Below, piece after piece: positions 52,889 to 60,310 of a stretch of 64,000 nucleotides of DNA; the stretch's first letter is position 1; every line of letters starts with the position of its first letter. A program made the translations under genes and the position numbers. This DNA comes from JBEKTW01 sp963727845 (GTDB taxonomy: Bacteria > Bacteroidota > Ignavibacteria > UBA10030 > SZUA-254): positions 248,001-312,000 of the forward strand of contig CAVSHI010000003.1 in assembly GCA_963727845.1 (NCBI GenBank), given 5' to 3'. The notes below the pieces were generated by a model. It searched no databases and was not told the DNA's origin. It saw only the letters and a list, made by a program, of their open reading frames with translations.

Positions 52889-54199
52889 ATGGTAGATTTA
52901 TCAATTAACTTTGCAGGGATCAAATCTCCGAATCCTTTCTGGCTCGCTTCCGCGCCGCCGACAAACTCTGCATACCAGATCAACAAAGCCTTCGAGCACG
53001 GCTGGGGCGGCGCGGTATGGAAGACCCTTAGCGAACCGATCATGAATGTGTACAATCGCTATGGTGCAATTGATTATAACGGTCAAAAAATTCTTGGGTT
53101 GAACAACATCGAGCTTACGACGGACCGCCCGCTCGATGTCAATCTGAAGGAGATTACCGAAATAAAAAAACGCTGGCCCGAACGCGCCGTAATTGTCTCA
53201 TTGATGGCCGAATCCAAAAGAGAATCCTGGCATGACATGGCAAAGCGCACTATCGATACCGGTTGCGACGGCATCGAGCTGAACTACGGCTGCCCGCACG
53301 GCATGAGCGAGCGCGGCATGGGCGCCGCTGTCGGACAGGTTCCCGAATACTGTTCTATGATCACGGAATGGGTCTCGGAGGTATCCTCCGTGCCCGTGCT
53401 CGTCAAGCTGACCCCGAACGTTACCGACATTCGCCTGCCCGCGCGCGCAGCTCGAAAAGGCGGTGCACACGGCCTCTCACTCATCAACACGGTGAACAGC
53501 ATCATGGGCGTTGATCTCGACACTCTTCAGGTGCAACCCTCGGTCGATGGAAAAGGCAGCCATGGCGGTCTTGCCGGTCCGGCAATCAAACCTATGGCCC
53601 TGTATGCGATCTCGCATGTTGCGGTCGATCCGGAAGTTAGCCTCCCGATTTCAGGCATCGGCGGAATTGCAACATGGCGCGATGCCGTCGAGTTTATCCT
53701 CCTTGGCGCGACGAGTCTCCAGATTTGTACGGCAGTAATGCATTACGGCTTCCGCATCATTGACGACCTCGTCGACGGATTGACGAACTGGATGGAAGAA
53801 AAACACTTCAGGACGATCGAAGACTTCCGGGGCACATCACTCGGGGCCATTACCGACTTCGGGAACCTGAATCTCCTGTGCAAAACCATTGCTCAGATCG
53901 ACGACGCAAAATGCATACATTGCAATTTGTGTTACATTGCATGCGACGACGCTGCACACCAGTGTATTGATATGATTCCGCTCAACGGCAAAAGTCAGCC
54001 ACGGGTCAGACAGGACGATTGTGTCGGCTGTGCCCTCTGTTTCCTTGTTTGTCCCGTCGACCGATGTATCACTATGGTCCGAAGAGATGACGGGAAAGAA
54101 GCGATAACCTGGAACGAACTCATACAACAGCTACCCCAGCCTCTCACCTGGGAATCGCTAAGAGCATTTCAAATGAAACACGGGATCGACATCCACTGA
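52889..54199 (+). CDS. preA: NAD-dependent dihydropyrimidine dehydrogenase, PreA subunit
   Basis: 436 residues. An FMN-binding TIM barrel like dihydroorotate dehydrogenase starts at FAGIKSPNPFWLASAPPTNS and includes IELNYGCPHGMSERGMG, VLVKLTPNVTDI, INTVNSIMGVDLDTL and ISGIGGIATWRDAVEFILLG. Two 4Fe-4S clusters follow in the ferredoxin tail: CIHCNLCYIACDDAAHQC and CVGCALCFLVCPVDRC. It reduces uracil or thymine to the 5,6-dihydro form (or the reverse) with electrons from PreT. In the loop equivalent to mammalian DPD LACGQ the sequence reads AAVGQ, so the mammalian acid cysteine is not at that place. The start is 15 bases after the unknown membrane gene. Confidence 0.93.
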   Translation: MVDLSINFAGIKSPNPFWLASAPPTNSAYQINKAFEHGWGGAVWKTLSEPIMNVYNRYGAIDYNGQKILGLNNIELTTDRPLDVNLKEITEIKKRWPERAVIVSLMAESKRESWHDMAKRTIDTGCDGIELNYGCPHGMSERGMGAAVGQVPEYCSMITEWVSEVSSVPVLVKLTPNVTDIRLPARAARKGGAHGLSLINTVNSIMGVDLDTLQVQPSVDGKGSHGGLAGPAIKPMALYAISHVAVDPEVSLPISGIGGIATWRDAVEFILLGATSLQICTAVMHYGFRIIDDLVDGLTNWMEEKHFRTIEDFRGTSLGAITDFGNLNLLCKTIAQIDDAKCIHCNLCYIACDDAAHQCIDMIPLNGKSQPRVRQDDCVGCALCFLVCPVDRCITMVRRDDGKEAITWNELIQQLPQPLTWESLRAFQMKHGIDIH

Positions 54200-54261
54200 T
54201 CCCTCCGAAGCACTTCAACGCCAGGACCTCCGGATGTGATCATGAGACGATTATCTCCATA

Positions 54262-55104
54262 ATGACCATCAACCAGGCATCAACCATAATCAACGTGGCG
54301 AGCTACGGGAAGGCACTTCACCGTGGAGCTTATAAACTCCACTCAAGGTTTGCCTCTGCCGTAAATTTCTATTCCGACGATGCTTTTGCATTCGTAGTAC
54401 ATGCGAATATTGGCGCCGGCCCGTTGAACATCGTTCTTCAAGGAATGAGGTTCGACTCCCTGAACTCGCTTGAAATCGACATTGACAGTATTTGCCTGAA
54501 CGGGATACGGTTACAGCTTGACACTTCGACGTTATATGATCCCCACTTCGAATTCGATGAGTATAATGAAGACAACTTCAAGCACAACCTGGAGGTATTT
54601 GAACAGACTCTTAAAGAATTCTCTCCACCAACAAGCCTGGCCTTTCTGCTCGACGAGACCAGGAAAAAAAATTTCACCTCTTCTTTTGATGTCGAGTATG
54701 TGAAGAGATTCGAATTGGGATACAAAACAATTCTCTCCGATAATCATCTCCGGGGGATAGAACTACTCAAAGGATTGGGACCGGGACTCACACCGAGCGG
54801 GGACGATTTTATTTCCGGCCTGCTCATTGCTGTGAATGTCCGCCAGGCCGTCCTCAAAACCGACCTATCACAGACAATACATTCGATCTATCAAACAGCA
54901 CAAGGCACAAATCCGTTTACGAATACATTCATACGCTGCGCCGCATATGGCCAGGTTTCCGGAAAATTCAAACGATTGATCGAATCTCTTTTTCATTCAG
55001 GGCGGGAAGAAACCATCGAAAGCACTCAACAGCTCCTGACCGTGGGTGCAACGTCCGGCGCAGACCAGGCAGTGGGCTTCCTCACCGGTTTAAAAAGGTT
55101 TTAG
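54262..55104 (+). CDS. allH: DUF2877 protein, AllH-like oxamic transcarbamylase subunit
   Basis: 280 residues. The DUF2877 signature is clear in LLKGLGPGLTPSGDDFISGL, with CAAYGQVSGKFKRLIESLF later. In E. coli the homologue YlbF (AllH) works with FdrA (AllF) and YlbE (AllG) as the oxamic transcarbamylase that splits oxalurate into oxamate and carbamoyl phosphate in anaerobic allantoin breakdown. Here the order H-F-G with gaps of 1 base and a 4-base overlap supports a complex. The start codon has only a weak ribosome site. Substrate may differ from oxalurate because no other allantoin genes are in view. Confidence 0.82.
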   Translation: MTINQASTIINVASYGKALHRGAYKLHSRFASAVNFYSDDAFAFVVHANIGAGPLNIVLQGMRFDSLNSLEIDIDSICLNGIRLQLDTSTLYDPHFEFDEYNEDNFKHNLEVFEQTLKEFSPPTSLAFLLDETRKKNFTSSFDVEYVKRFELGYKTILSDNHLRGIELLKGLGPGLTPSGDDFISGLLIAVNVRQAVLKTDLSQTIHSIYQTAQGTNPFTNTFIRCAAYGQVSGKFKRLIESLFHSGREETIESTQQLLTVGATSGADQAVGFLTGLKRF

Positions 55105-55105
55105 C

Positions 55106-56674
55106 ATGAAAACCATCAGCATAGTTAAAAAAGGCGAGTACTACGACTCCATTTCCGTCATGCTGATCGCAAAGCAGATCGCAGAAATGACAGACGTTCT
55201 GGACTCAGCTGTTGTGATGGGCACAAAAGAGAACAAGTCCGTTCTGGATTCCGCCGGCCTGCTGACTCCAGAGTTGAGGTCCGCCGGGGACATGGATCTC
55301 ATCGTCGCCGTCAAAACACAGGAAGGGTCGGACACAGCCGGTATCATTTCAAGGATAGAAAATATTTTCAAGGCAAGCAAGAAATCAGAAAGTGATGAAC
55401 GTCTCGACCCGCAAAGCATCGAAGGGGCGTTGAACCTGTTGCCAGGAGCGAATCTTGCCATCGTTTCCGTGGCGGGCAGATATGCCGACGACGTCGCCAT
55501 GAAATCATTGCGGCATGGCCTTCATGTGATGCTGTTCTCGGACAACGTTCCGCTTGAGCAGGAAATTGAGCTCAAGACATATGGCCGGACGAGAAATTTG
55601 TTTGTCATGGGGCCCGACTGCGGGACGGCAATCATCAACGGCGTTCCGCTCGCTTTTGCGAATGTCGTCAACCGGGGGAATATCGGTATCGTCTCGGCTT
55701 CCGGAACCGGTCTCCAGGAAGTGAGTTGCATCATCTCGAATGAAGGTTGTGGTATTTCTCAGGCAATCGGAACAGGCGGGCGGGATGTCAAGAAAGAAGT
55801 CGGCGGCGCAATGTTCATTGAAGGAATGAATGCCCTTGCAGCCGATGAGCGCACGGGAGTTCTTCTCTTGGTTTCCAAGCCTCCGGCGAAGGAAGTGATG
55901 GAAAAGATCATATCTGCTGCAAAAGAAATCCGTAAACCAATTGTCGGCGTATTTCTTGGATCACCGCCGAAACTGCTCGAAGGCAGCAATATCTGTCAGG
56001 CTCTGACACTTGAAGAGGCCGCATTGCTGTCGGCCGCACTCTCAAAAGGAGAAGATGTCTCTGTGGTAACCGGCGCATTAAAAAGGCGCGAACCCGAAAT
56101 CACCAGAATGGCGAAGATAGAGGCGGCGAAGTTATCTCCGGGTCAGAACTACTTGCGCGGCTTGTTTAGCGGCGGGACATTCTGCGATGAAGCGCAATTG
56201 CTTTGTCGGAATATACTGGTGGATGTTTATTCTAACATTCCTTTCGGCAGCAGTCATAAGCTAAAAGATTCCTGGAAAAGCGAGAAGCACACAATTCTGG
56301 ACTTAGGCGACGATGAATTTACCGTGGGCAAGCCCCATCCCATGATTGACTACTCAACGAGAAATAAGCGCATTCTCAACGAAGCAGAGAACCCTGAAAC
56401 GGCAGTCATTCTCCTGGACATCGTGCTCGGATACGGCTCACACATGAATCCGCTTGCGGAAATAATCCCGGTCGTCAAAAAAGCGAAGGAAGTTGCCTCT
56501 CATCAAAAGAGACATCTGCCAATGATCTGTTCCGTCACGGGGACCGATAAGGATCCTCAAAACAGGTCCGTGGTGGTCTCGACGTTGTCGCGGGCCGGCC
56601 TCCTGGTCATGGAATCAAATTCCTCTGCCTGCAAATTGGCAATCTCCATTATCCAACACAAGAACAAGTCATGA
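55106..56674 (+). CDS. fdrA: FdrA family protein (AllF-like oxamic transcarbamylase subunit)
   Basis: 522 residues. The start SIVKKGEYYDSISVMLIAKQ is typical of FdrA. A Rossmann domain resembling succinyl-CoA synthetase alpha follows: LFVMGPDCGTAIINGVPLAF and IGIVSASGTGLQEVSCIISN, then GCGISQAIGTGGRDVKKEVG and a second half with LLDIVLGYGSHMNPLAEIIP. The family was long annotated as acyl-CoA synthetase, but in E. coli it is a subunit of oxamic transcarbamylase. The chain begins 1 base after allH and ends overlapping allG by four bases, so stoichiometric translation is likely. Confidence 0.85.
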   Translation: MKTISIVKKGEYYDSISVMLIAKQIAEMTDVLDSAVVMGTKENKSVLDSAGLLTPELRSAGDMDLIVAVKTQEGSDTAGIISRIENIFKASKKSESDERLDPQSIEGALNLLPGANLAIVSVAGRYADDVAMKSLRHGLHVMLFSDNVPLEQEIELKTYGRTRNLFVMGPDCGTAIINGVPLAFANVVNRGNIGIVSASGTGLQEVSCIISNEGCGISQAIGTGGRDVKKEVGGAMFIEGMNALAADERTGVLLLVSKPPAKEVMEKIISAAKEIRKPIVGVFLGSPPKLLEGSNICQALTLEEAALLSAALSKGEDVSVVTGALKRREPEITRMAKIEAAKLSPGQNYLRGLFSGGTFCDEAQLLCRNILVDVYSNIPFGSSHKLKDSWKSEKHTILDLGDDEFTVGKPHPMIDYSTRNKRILNEAENPETAVILLDIVLGYGSHMNPLAEIIPVVKKAKEVASHQKRHLPMICSVTGTDKDPQNRSVVVSTLSRAGLLVMESNSSACKLAISIIQHKNKS

Positions 56675-58086
56675 AGAACCGACTCTTTGAAAGCGAGCTC
56701 GCAGTGGTCAACATCGGACTCAAGTCCTTTAGGGATACTCTCGAAAAAAGCAATGTGAAGGTGGTGCAGGTCGATTGGAAACCTCCACTGATCACGGATG
56801 CCAAGATGTCGGCGATTCTTGACGAAAATTGCGACACAATAGAAGCCGCCAATAAAGTAGCAGTAGGGCGAATCCTTGACAGCAAACCGTCAATCATCGG
56901 GATGGGAAAGGCGCTCGAAGTTATCCCCGGTATGAAGAAAAATCTTTTCCTCCATGCAGGTCCACCCATTGGCTGGGACAGGATGTGCGGCCCGATGCGA
57001 GGCGCGGTTGTCGGCGCGCTGATTTATGAAGGCATTGCCGACACTCCTGAAGAAGCTGAAAAGACAGCCGCTTCAGGAAAAATTGAATTCTCCCCCTGCC
57101 ATGAGCATTCGTCGGTTGGCCCCATGGCAGGGGTCGTCTCTCCTTCGATGCCGGTATTCATCCTGGAGAACGAACAATACGGCAACAAGGCGTATTGTAC
57201 AATGAACGAAGGACTTGGAAAAGTTCTTCGTTACGGCGCGTTCAGCGACGACGTCATCAAACGGTTGAAATGGATGGAAACGGTTCTCTATCCCTCCCTG
57301 AAGGTAGCGATTAGCACGATCGGCAGGATTGATCTGAAAAATATCATTGCGCAAGCGCTTCAGATGGGAGATGAGGTTCACAACAGAAACAGGGCGGCGA
57401 CATCTCTTCTGTACAGAACACTGGCTCCCGCGATTGTCCAAACGACCGTTGACAAATCGACTGTGGCTAGCGTGCTCGACTTTATCAACCGCAACGATCA
57501 TTTCTTCCTTAATCTCTCCATGGGAGCGTCAAAAGTATCGTTGGATGCGGCACGAAACATCGACTACTCGAGTATCGTGGTAGTCATGGCAAGGAACGGG
57601 ACGGATTTCGGCATCCAGCTCTCCGGAACCGGGGGCGCGTGGTTCACCGGAATCTCCCCGGTTCCCGACGCGCTGTTCTTCCCGGGCTTTACAAAAGACG
57701 ATGCAAACCCGGATATCGGGGACAGCTCAATAACTGAGACGAACGGCCTGGGTGGATTCGCAATTGCCGCTTCACCGGCAATTGTCCAGTTTGTCGGCGG
57801 CTCGACCCAGGACGCGATCAATTACACCCTGAAAATGTATGAAATAACTGCGGCAGAGAACAACAGTTACAGAATCCCCTATCTCAATTTCCGCGGCACT
57901 CCGACGGGAATCGATGTGCGAAAAGTTGCAGAAAAGAATGTTCTTCCGTTTATTGATACCGGAGTTGCCCACAGGAATGCAGGTATCGGGCAAATTGGCG
58001 CCGGGGTTTTAAGTGCACCCCCGGAGCCGTTTAAGAAGGCCATCCTTGGCTTAGTTCATCAGATAGAATCATTGAAGGAGAAATAA
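56671..58086 (+). CDS. allG: DUF1116 protein (AllG/YlbE-like oxamic transcarbamylase subunit)
   Basis: 471 residues of the DUF1116 family. Recognisable parts: VVQVDWKPPLITDAKMSAIL at the start, HAGPPIGWDRMCGPMRGAVV, PCHEHSSVGPMAGVVSPSMP and RNGTDFGIQLSGTGGAWFTG. With FdrA and AllH it should form the carbamoyl-transferring complex, producing carbamoyl phosphate from a ureido acid and phosphate. It overlaps fdrA by four bases and is followed two bases later by the cyclase-family gene. A carbamate kinase that would turn the product into ATP is not in the window. Confidence 0.85.
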   Translation: MKNRLFESELAVVNIGLKSFRDTLEKSNVKVVQVDWKPPLITDAKMSAILDENCDTIEAANKVAVGRILDSKPSIIGMGKALEVIPGMKKNLFLHAGPPIGWDRMCGPMRGAVVGALIYEGIADTPEEAEKTAASGKIEFSPCHEHSSVGPMAGVVSPSMPVFILENEQYGNKAYCTMNEGLGKVLRYGAFSDDVIKRLKWMETVLYPSLKVAISTIGRIDLKNIIAQALQMGDEVHNRNRAATSLLYRTLAPAIVQTTVDKSTVASVLDFINRNDHFFLNLSMGASKVSLDAARNIDYSSIVVVMARNGTDFGIQLSGTGGAWFTGISPVPDALFFPGFTKDDANPDIGDSSITETNGLGGFAIAASPAIVQFVGGSTQDAINYTLKMYEITAAENNSYRIPYLNFRGTPTGIDVRKVAEKNVLPFIDTGVAHRNAGIGQIGAGVLSAPPEPFKKAILGLVHQIESLKEK

Positions 58087-58088
58087 AT

Positions 58089-58910
58089 ATGAAAACTCAG
58101 GAATTTCTTGATTTCATGGACAGCTTGAAAATCTATGACTTAACACAACGATTAAGCGTCCACACTCCGCCATGGCCCAGCTACATGCCGCTGGGAATCC
58201 AGTACTTCAAGAGAATCGCTGGCGCACACATGGGCCAGGGTGCAAACGGACAGATTATCACAACGAGCAACCATGTGGGCACACACATGGACGGCGAAAT
58301 TCATTTTCACGCTTCCGGCCGGTCGATCGGTCAGGTGCCGATGAAAGAATGGATCGGTCAGGGCGTTGTTGTCGACATTTCTGATGCCGTCGGCGATTAC
58401 GATCTGTACAGTCCCGAGATGCTGACGAAAAGAGTCGAGATCAAGAAAGGAGACATTCTCATCATCAACACCGGGTACAATCGCTATGCGTGGGATCAGA
58501 AGGACTCCGATGAAGTGCGTTATTTCGTCAAGCATCCAGGGCCGGGACCGGGATTTCATACGTGGGTCATGGATATGAAGATCAAATGGATCGGCGTCGA
58601 TTGCGGAAGCGCGGACCATCCGATGAACACCATCATCCGGCAATGGCACCCCGCCCGATTCACCGAAGCAGAAAAGAAATTGAAGGCAAAATACAAAGTG
58701 GGCTCATGGGATGAAATGTTTCCCCAGGAAGAGTACTATCAGGTAATGCACATAAAACTTTTTCCAAAAAGAATTGTGCATGCCGAAAATCTGGGCGGCG
58801 ACATCAACAAGCTCAGCAACAAACGATGCTGGATTGGGTGCTTTCCGGTGAACGGCATAGAAATGGAATCGGCATTTTGCAGGATAGTTGCACTCTTGCC
58901 GCCAAAGTAG
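58089..58910 (+). CDS. Cyclase family metal-dependent hydrolase (kynurenine formamidase / isatin hydrolase fold)
   Basis: 273 residues. The cyclase family metal site is visible in SNHVGTHMDGEIHFH: His62, His66, Asp68 and His72 match the HxGTHxDxxxHF motif, here with Gly-Glu-Ile in place of the common AP-x pattern. DYDLYSPEMLTKRVEIKKGD and ILIINTGYN are the following conserved parts, and WIGVDCGSADHPMNT resembles the second half of the active site. Known members open cyclic or linear amides such as isatin and N-formylkynurenine. Lying two bases after allG and 21 before the molybdoenzyme, it probably opens an N-heterocyclic ring to the ureido acid that AllFGH cleaves. The substrate is inferred. 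Confidence 0.85.
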   Translation: MKTQEFLDFMDSLKIYDLTQRLSVHTPPWPSYMPLGIQYFKRIAGAHMGQGANGQIITTSNHVGTHMDGEIHFHASGRSIGQVPMKEWIGQGVVVDISDAVGDYDLYSPEMLTKRVEIKKGDILIINTGYNRYAWDQKDSDEVRYFVKHPGPGPGFHTWVMDMKIKWIGVDCGSADHPMNTIIRQWHPARFTEAEKKLKAKYKVGSWDEMFPQEEYYQVMHIKLFPKRIVHAENLGGDINKLSNKRCWIGCFPVNGIEMESAFCRIVALLPPK

Positions 58911-58931
58911 AACATTCAGGAAAAAGCGAAC

Positions 58932-59819
58932 GTGGCTATCACACATCAATTCGATTACGCTCGACCCAAGAGTCTCCGCGAGGCATTAGCTCTCCTCGCA
59001 CGCCACCGCAATTCTGCAATCCTCGCCGGCGGCACCGACCTGGTCGACTTGATCAAATCAAATGCCGCCCGGCCGGGAATCGTGGTCGATATTAAGGGCA
59101 TTCCCTCTTTGAAGAAGATCGGGTTTGAAAACAATAAACTTCACATTGGGGCCGGCGTCACGTTTTCAGATTTGATAGAATCGCGAATCATTCAGCAAAA
59201 ATTTCCCGTTATCGCCGAACTGGCCAAAACTGTCGCGTCCGTCGGCATCCGTAACCGTGCAACATTGGTCGGGAATATATGTTCGGCGGTTCCCTGCATG
59301 GATAGCGGACCGTTATTGCTGGCGTACGATGCGATCGTCCAGACGGTGGGACCGAGAGGAAAAAGAAGAATTCCCGTCGAGGAATGGTTTGTCGCCCCAC
59401 GGAAAACCGGACTACGAAAAAGAGATATCGTCACAGAGGTTATTCTTCCTCTGCCGAAGAAGAAGCATGCCGGGTGCTGGGTGAAACTCGGTCGATATGC
59501 CGGCGAAGACCTTGCCCAGGTGAGTGTGCTCATTCTTGCATTGGCTGATGGATCCTTCAGAATTTCGTATGGAGCCGTAGCGCCGGTTCCCATTCGCGCA
59601 AGAAGGATCGAGCGGATCTTGAACGGACAGAACATCGCTCCCTCCTTGATTGAAAAAGCCGTGCAGTTGATTGAAGAAGAGATCAAACCAATTACCGACA
59701 TCCGGGCTTCGAAGGAATACAGAATGCATATGGCAAAGGTGATGTTTGAAAGAGGGCTGAATGCTGCCATAAGCCGATTGAACGGCGGTGGCCTCGCGTA
59801 TGGGACCAGTGTGATATAG
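58932..59819 (+). CDS. Molybdenum hydroxylase FAD-binding subunit (XdhB/CoxM type)
   Basis: 295 residues from a GTG with an AGGAAA site. The FAD-binding domain begins FDYARPKSLREALALLARH and has the loop ILAGGTDLVDLIKS; ATLVGNICSAVPCMDSGPLL is the second flavin loop, corresponding to the TIGGN region of xanthine dehydrogenase. The C-terminal CO-dehydrogenase-flavoprotein domain follows (GAVAPVPIRARRIERILNG). It carries electrons from the iron-sulphur subunit to NAD or another acceptor. Gene order FAD - 2Fe2S - Mo is found in several xanthine dehydrogenase-like enzymes. Confidence 0.9.
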   Translation: MAITHQFDYARPKSLREALALLARHRNSAILAGGTDLVDLIKSNAARPGIVVDIKGIPSLKKIGFENNKLHIGAGVTFSDLIESRIIQQKFPVIAELAKTVASVGIRNRATLVGNICSAVPCMDSGPLLLAYDAIVQTVGPRGKRRIPVEEWFVAPRKTGLRKRDIVTEVILPLPKKKHAGCWVKLGRYAGEDLAQVSVLILALADGSFRISYGAVAPVPIRARRIERILNGQNIAPSLIEKAVQLIEEEIKPITDIRASKEYRMHMAKVMFERGLNAAISRLNGGGLAYGTSVI

Positions 59820-59845
59820 AGTCAATGTCTCGAGAGGAATAACCG

Positions 59846-60301
59846 ATGAAATACAGAACGAATTTCACTTTGAATGGTGAAACAATTGCGCTGGAGCTTG
59901 CTCCGAACGAGGTTCTTCTTGAAGTGCTGAGAAACAGACTTGGCGTCAAGAGTCCGAAGTGCGGGTGTGACAAAGGCGATTGCGGAACATGTACCGTCAT
60001 GATCAACGGAAAAACTGTCCGAAGTTGTCTCATCCTTGGAGTCGAAGTAGACGGCCAGGAAGTTGTAACGCTCGAGGGATTGATGCACGGCGGGTTGACT
60101 CCTATTCAAGAATCGTTCATTCGACACAATTCCTTCCAATGCGGATTTTGCGCACCGGGTGTTATTCTTTCGGCGACGGAATTATTGTCAAAGAATCCAA
60201 ACCCCGAGAAGAAAGAAATCCAGGAAGCCCTGTCCGGAAACCTCTGCCGGTGCACCGGCTACATTCCGATCATCGACGCGCTTACCGAGGTCACGAAATA
60301 A
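59846..60301 (+). CDS. Molybdenum hydroxylase 2Fe-2S subunit (XdhC/CoxS type)
   Basis: 151 residues, the standard length. CGCDKGDCGTCTVMINGK binds the plant-type 2Fe-2S cluster; FQCGFCAPGVILSATELL and NLCRCTGYIPIIDAL bind the second cluster in a four-helix domain. AGAGGAA precedes the ATG. It relays electrons from the molybdenum centre to the flavin. Genes on both sides encode the other two subunits. Confidence 0.95.
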   Translation: MKYRTNFTLNGETIALELAPNEVLLEVLRNRLGVKSPKCGCDKGDCGTCTVMINGKTVRSCLILGVEVDGQEVVTLEGLMHGGLTPIQESFIRHNSFQCGFCAPGVILSATELLSKNPNPEKKEIQEALSGNLCRCTGYIPIIDALTEVTK

Positions 60302-60310
60302 TTCTGAATA

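Noticed and set aside
55106..56674. FdrA as an acyl-CoA (succinyl-CoA) synthetase
   Set aside because: Linkage to AllG- and AllH-like genes with overlapping starts fits the oxamic transcarbamylase complex better than a CoA ligase.
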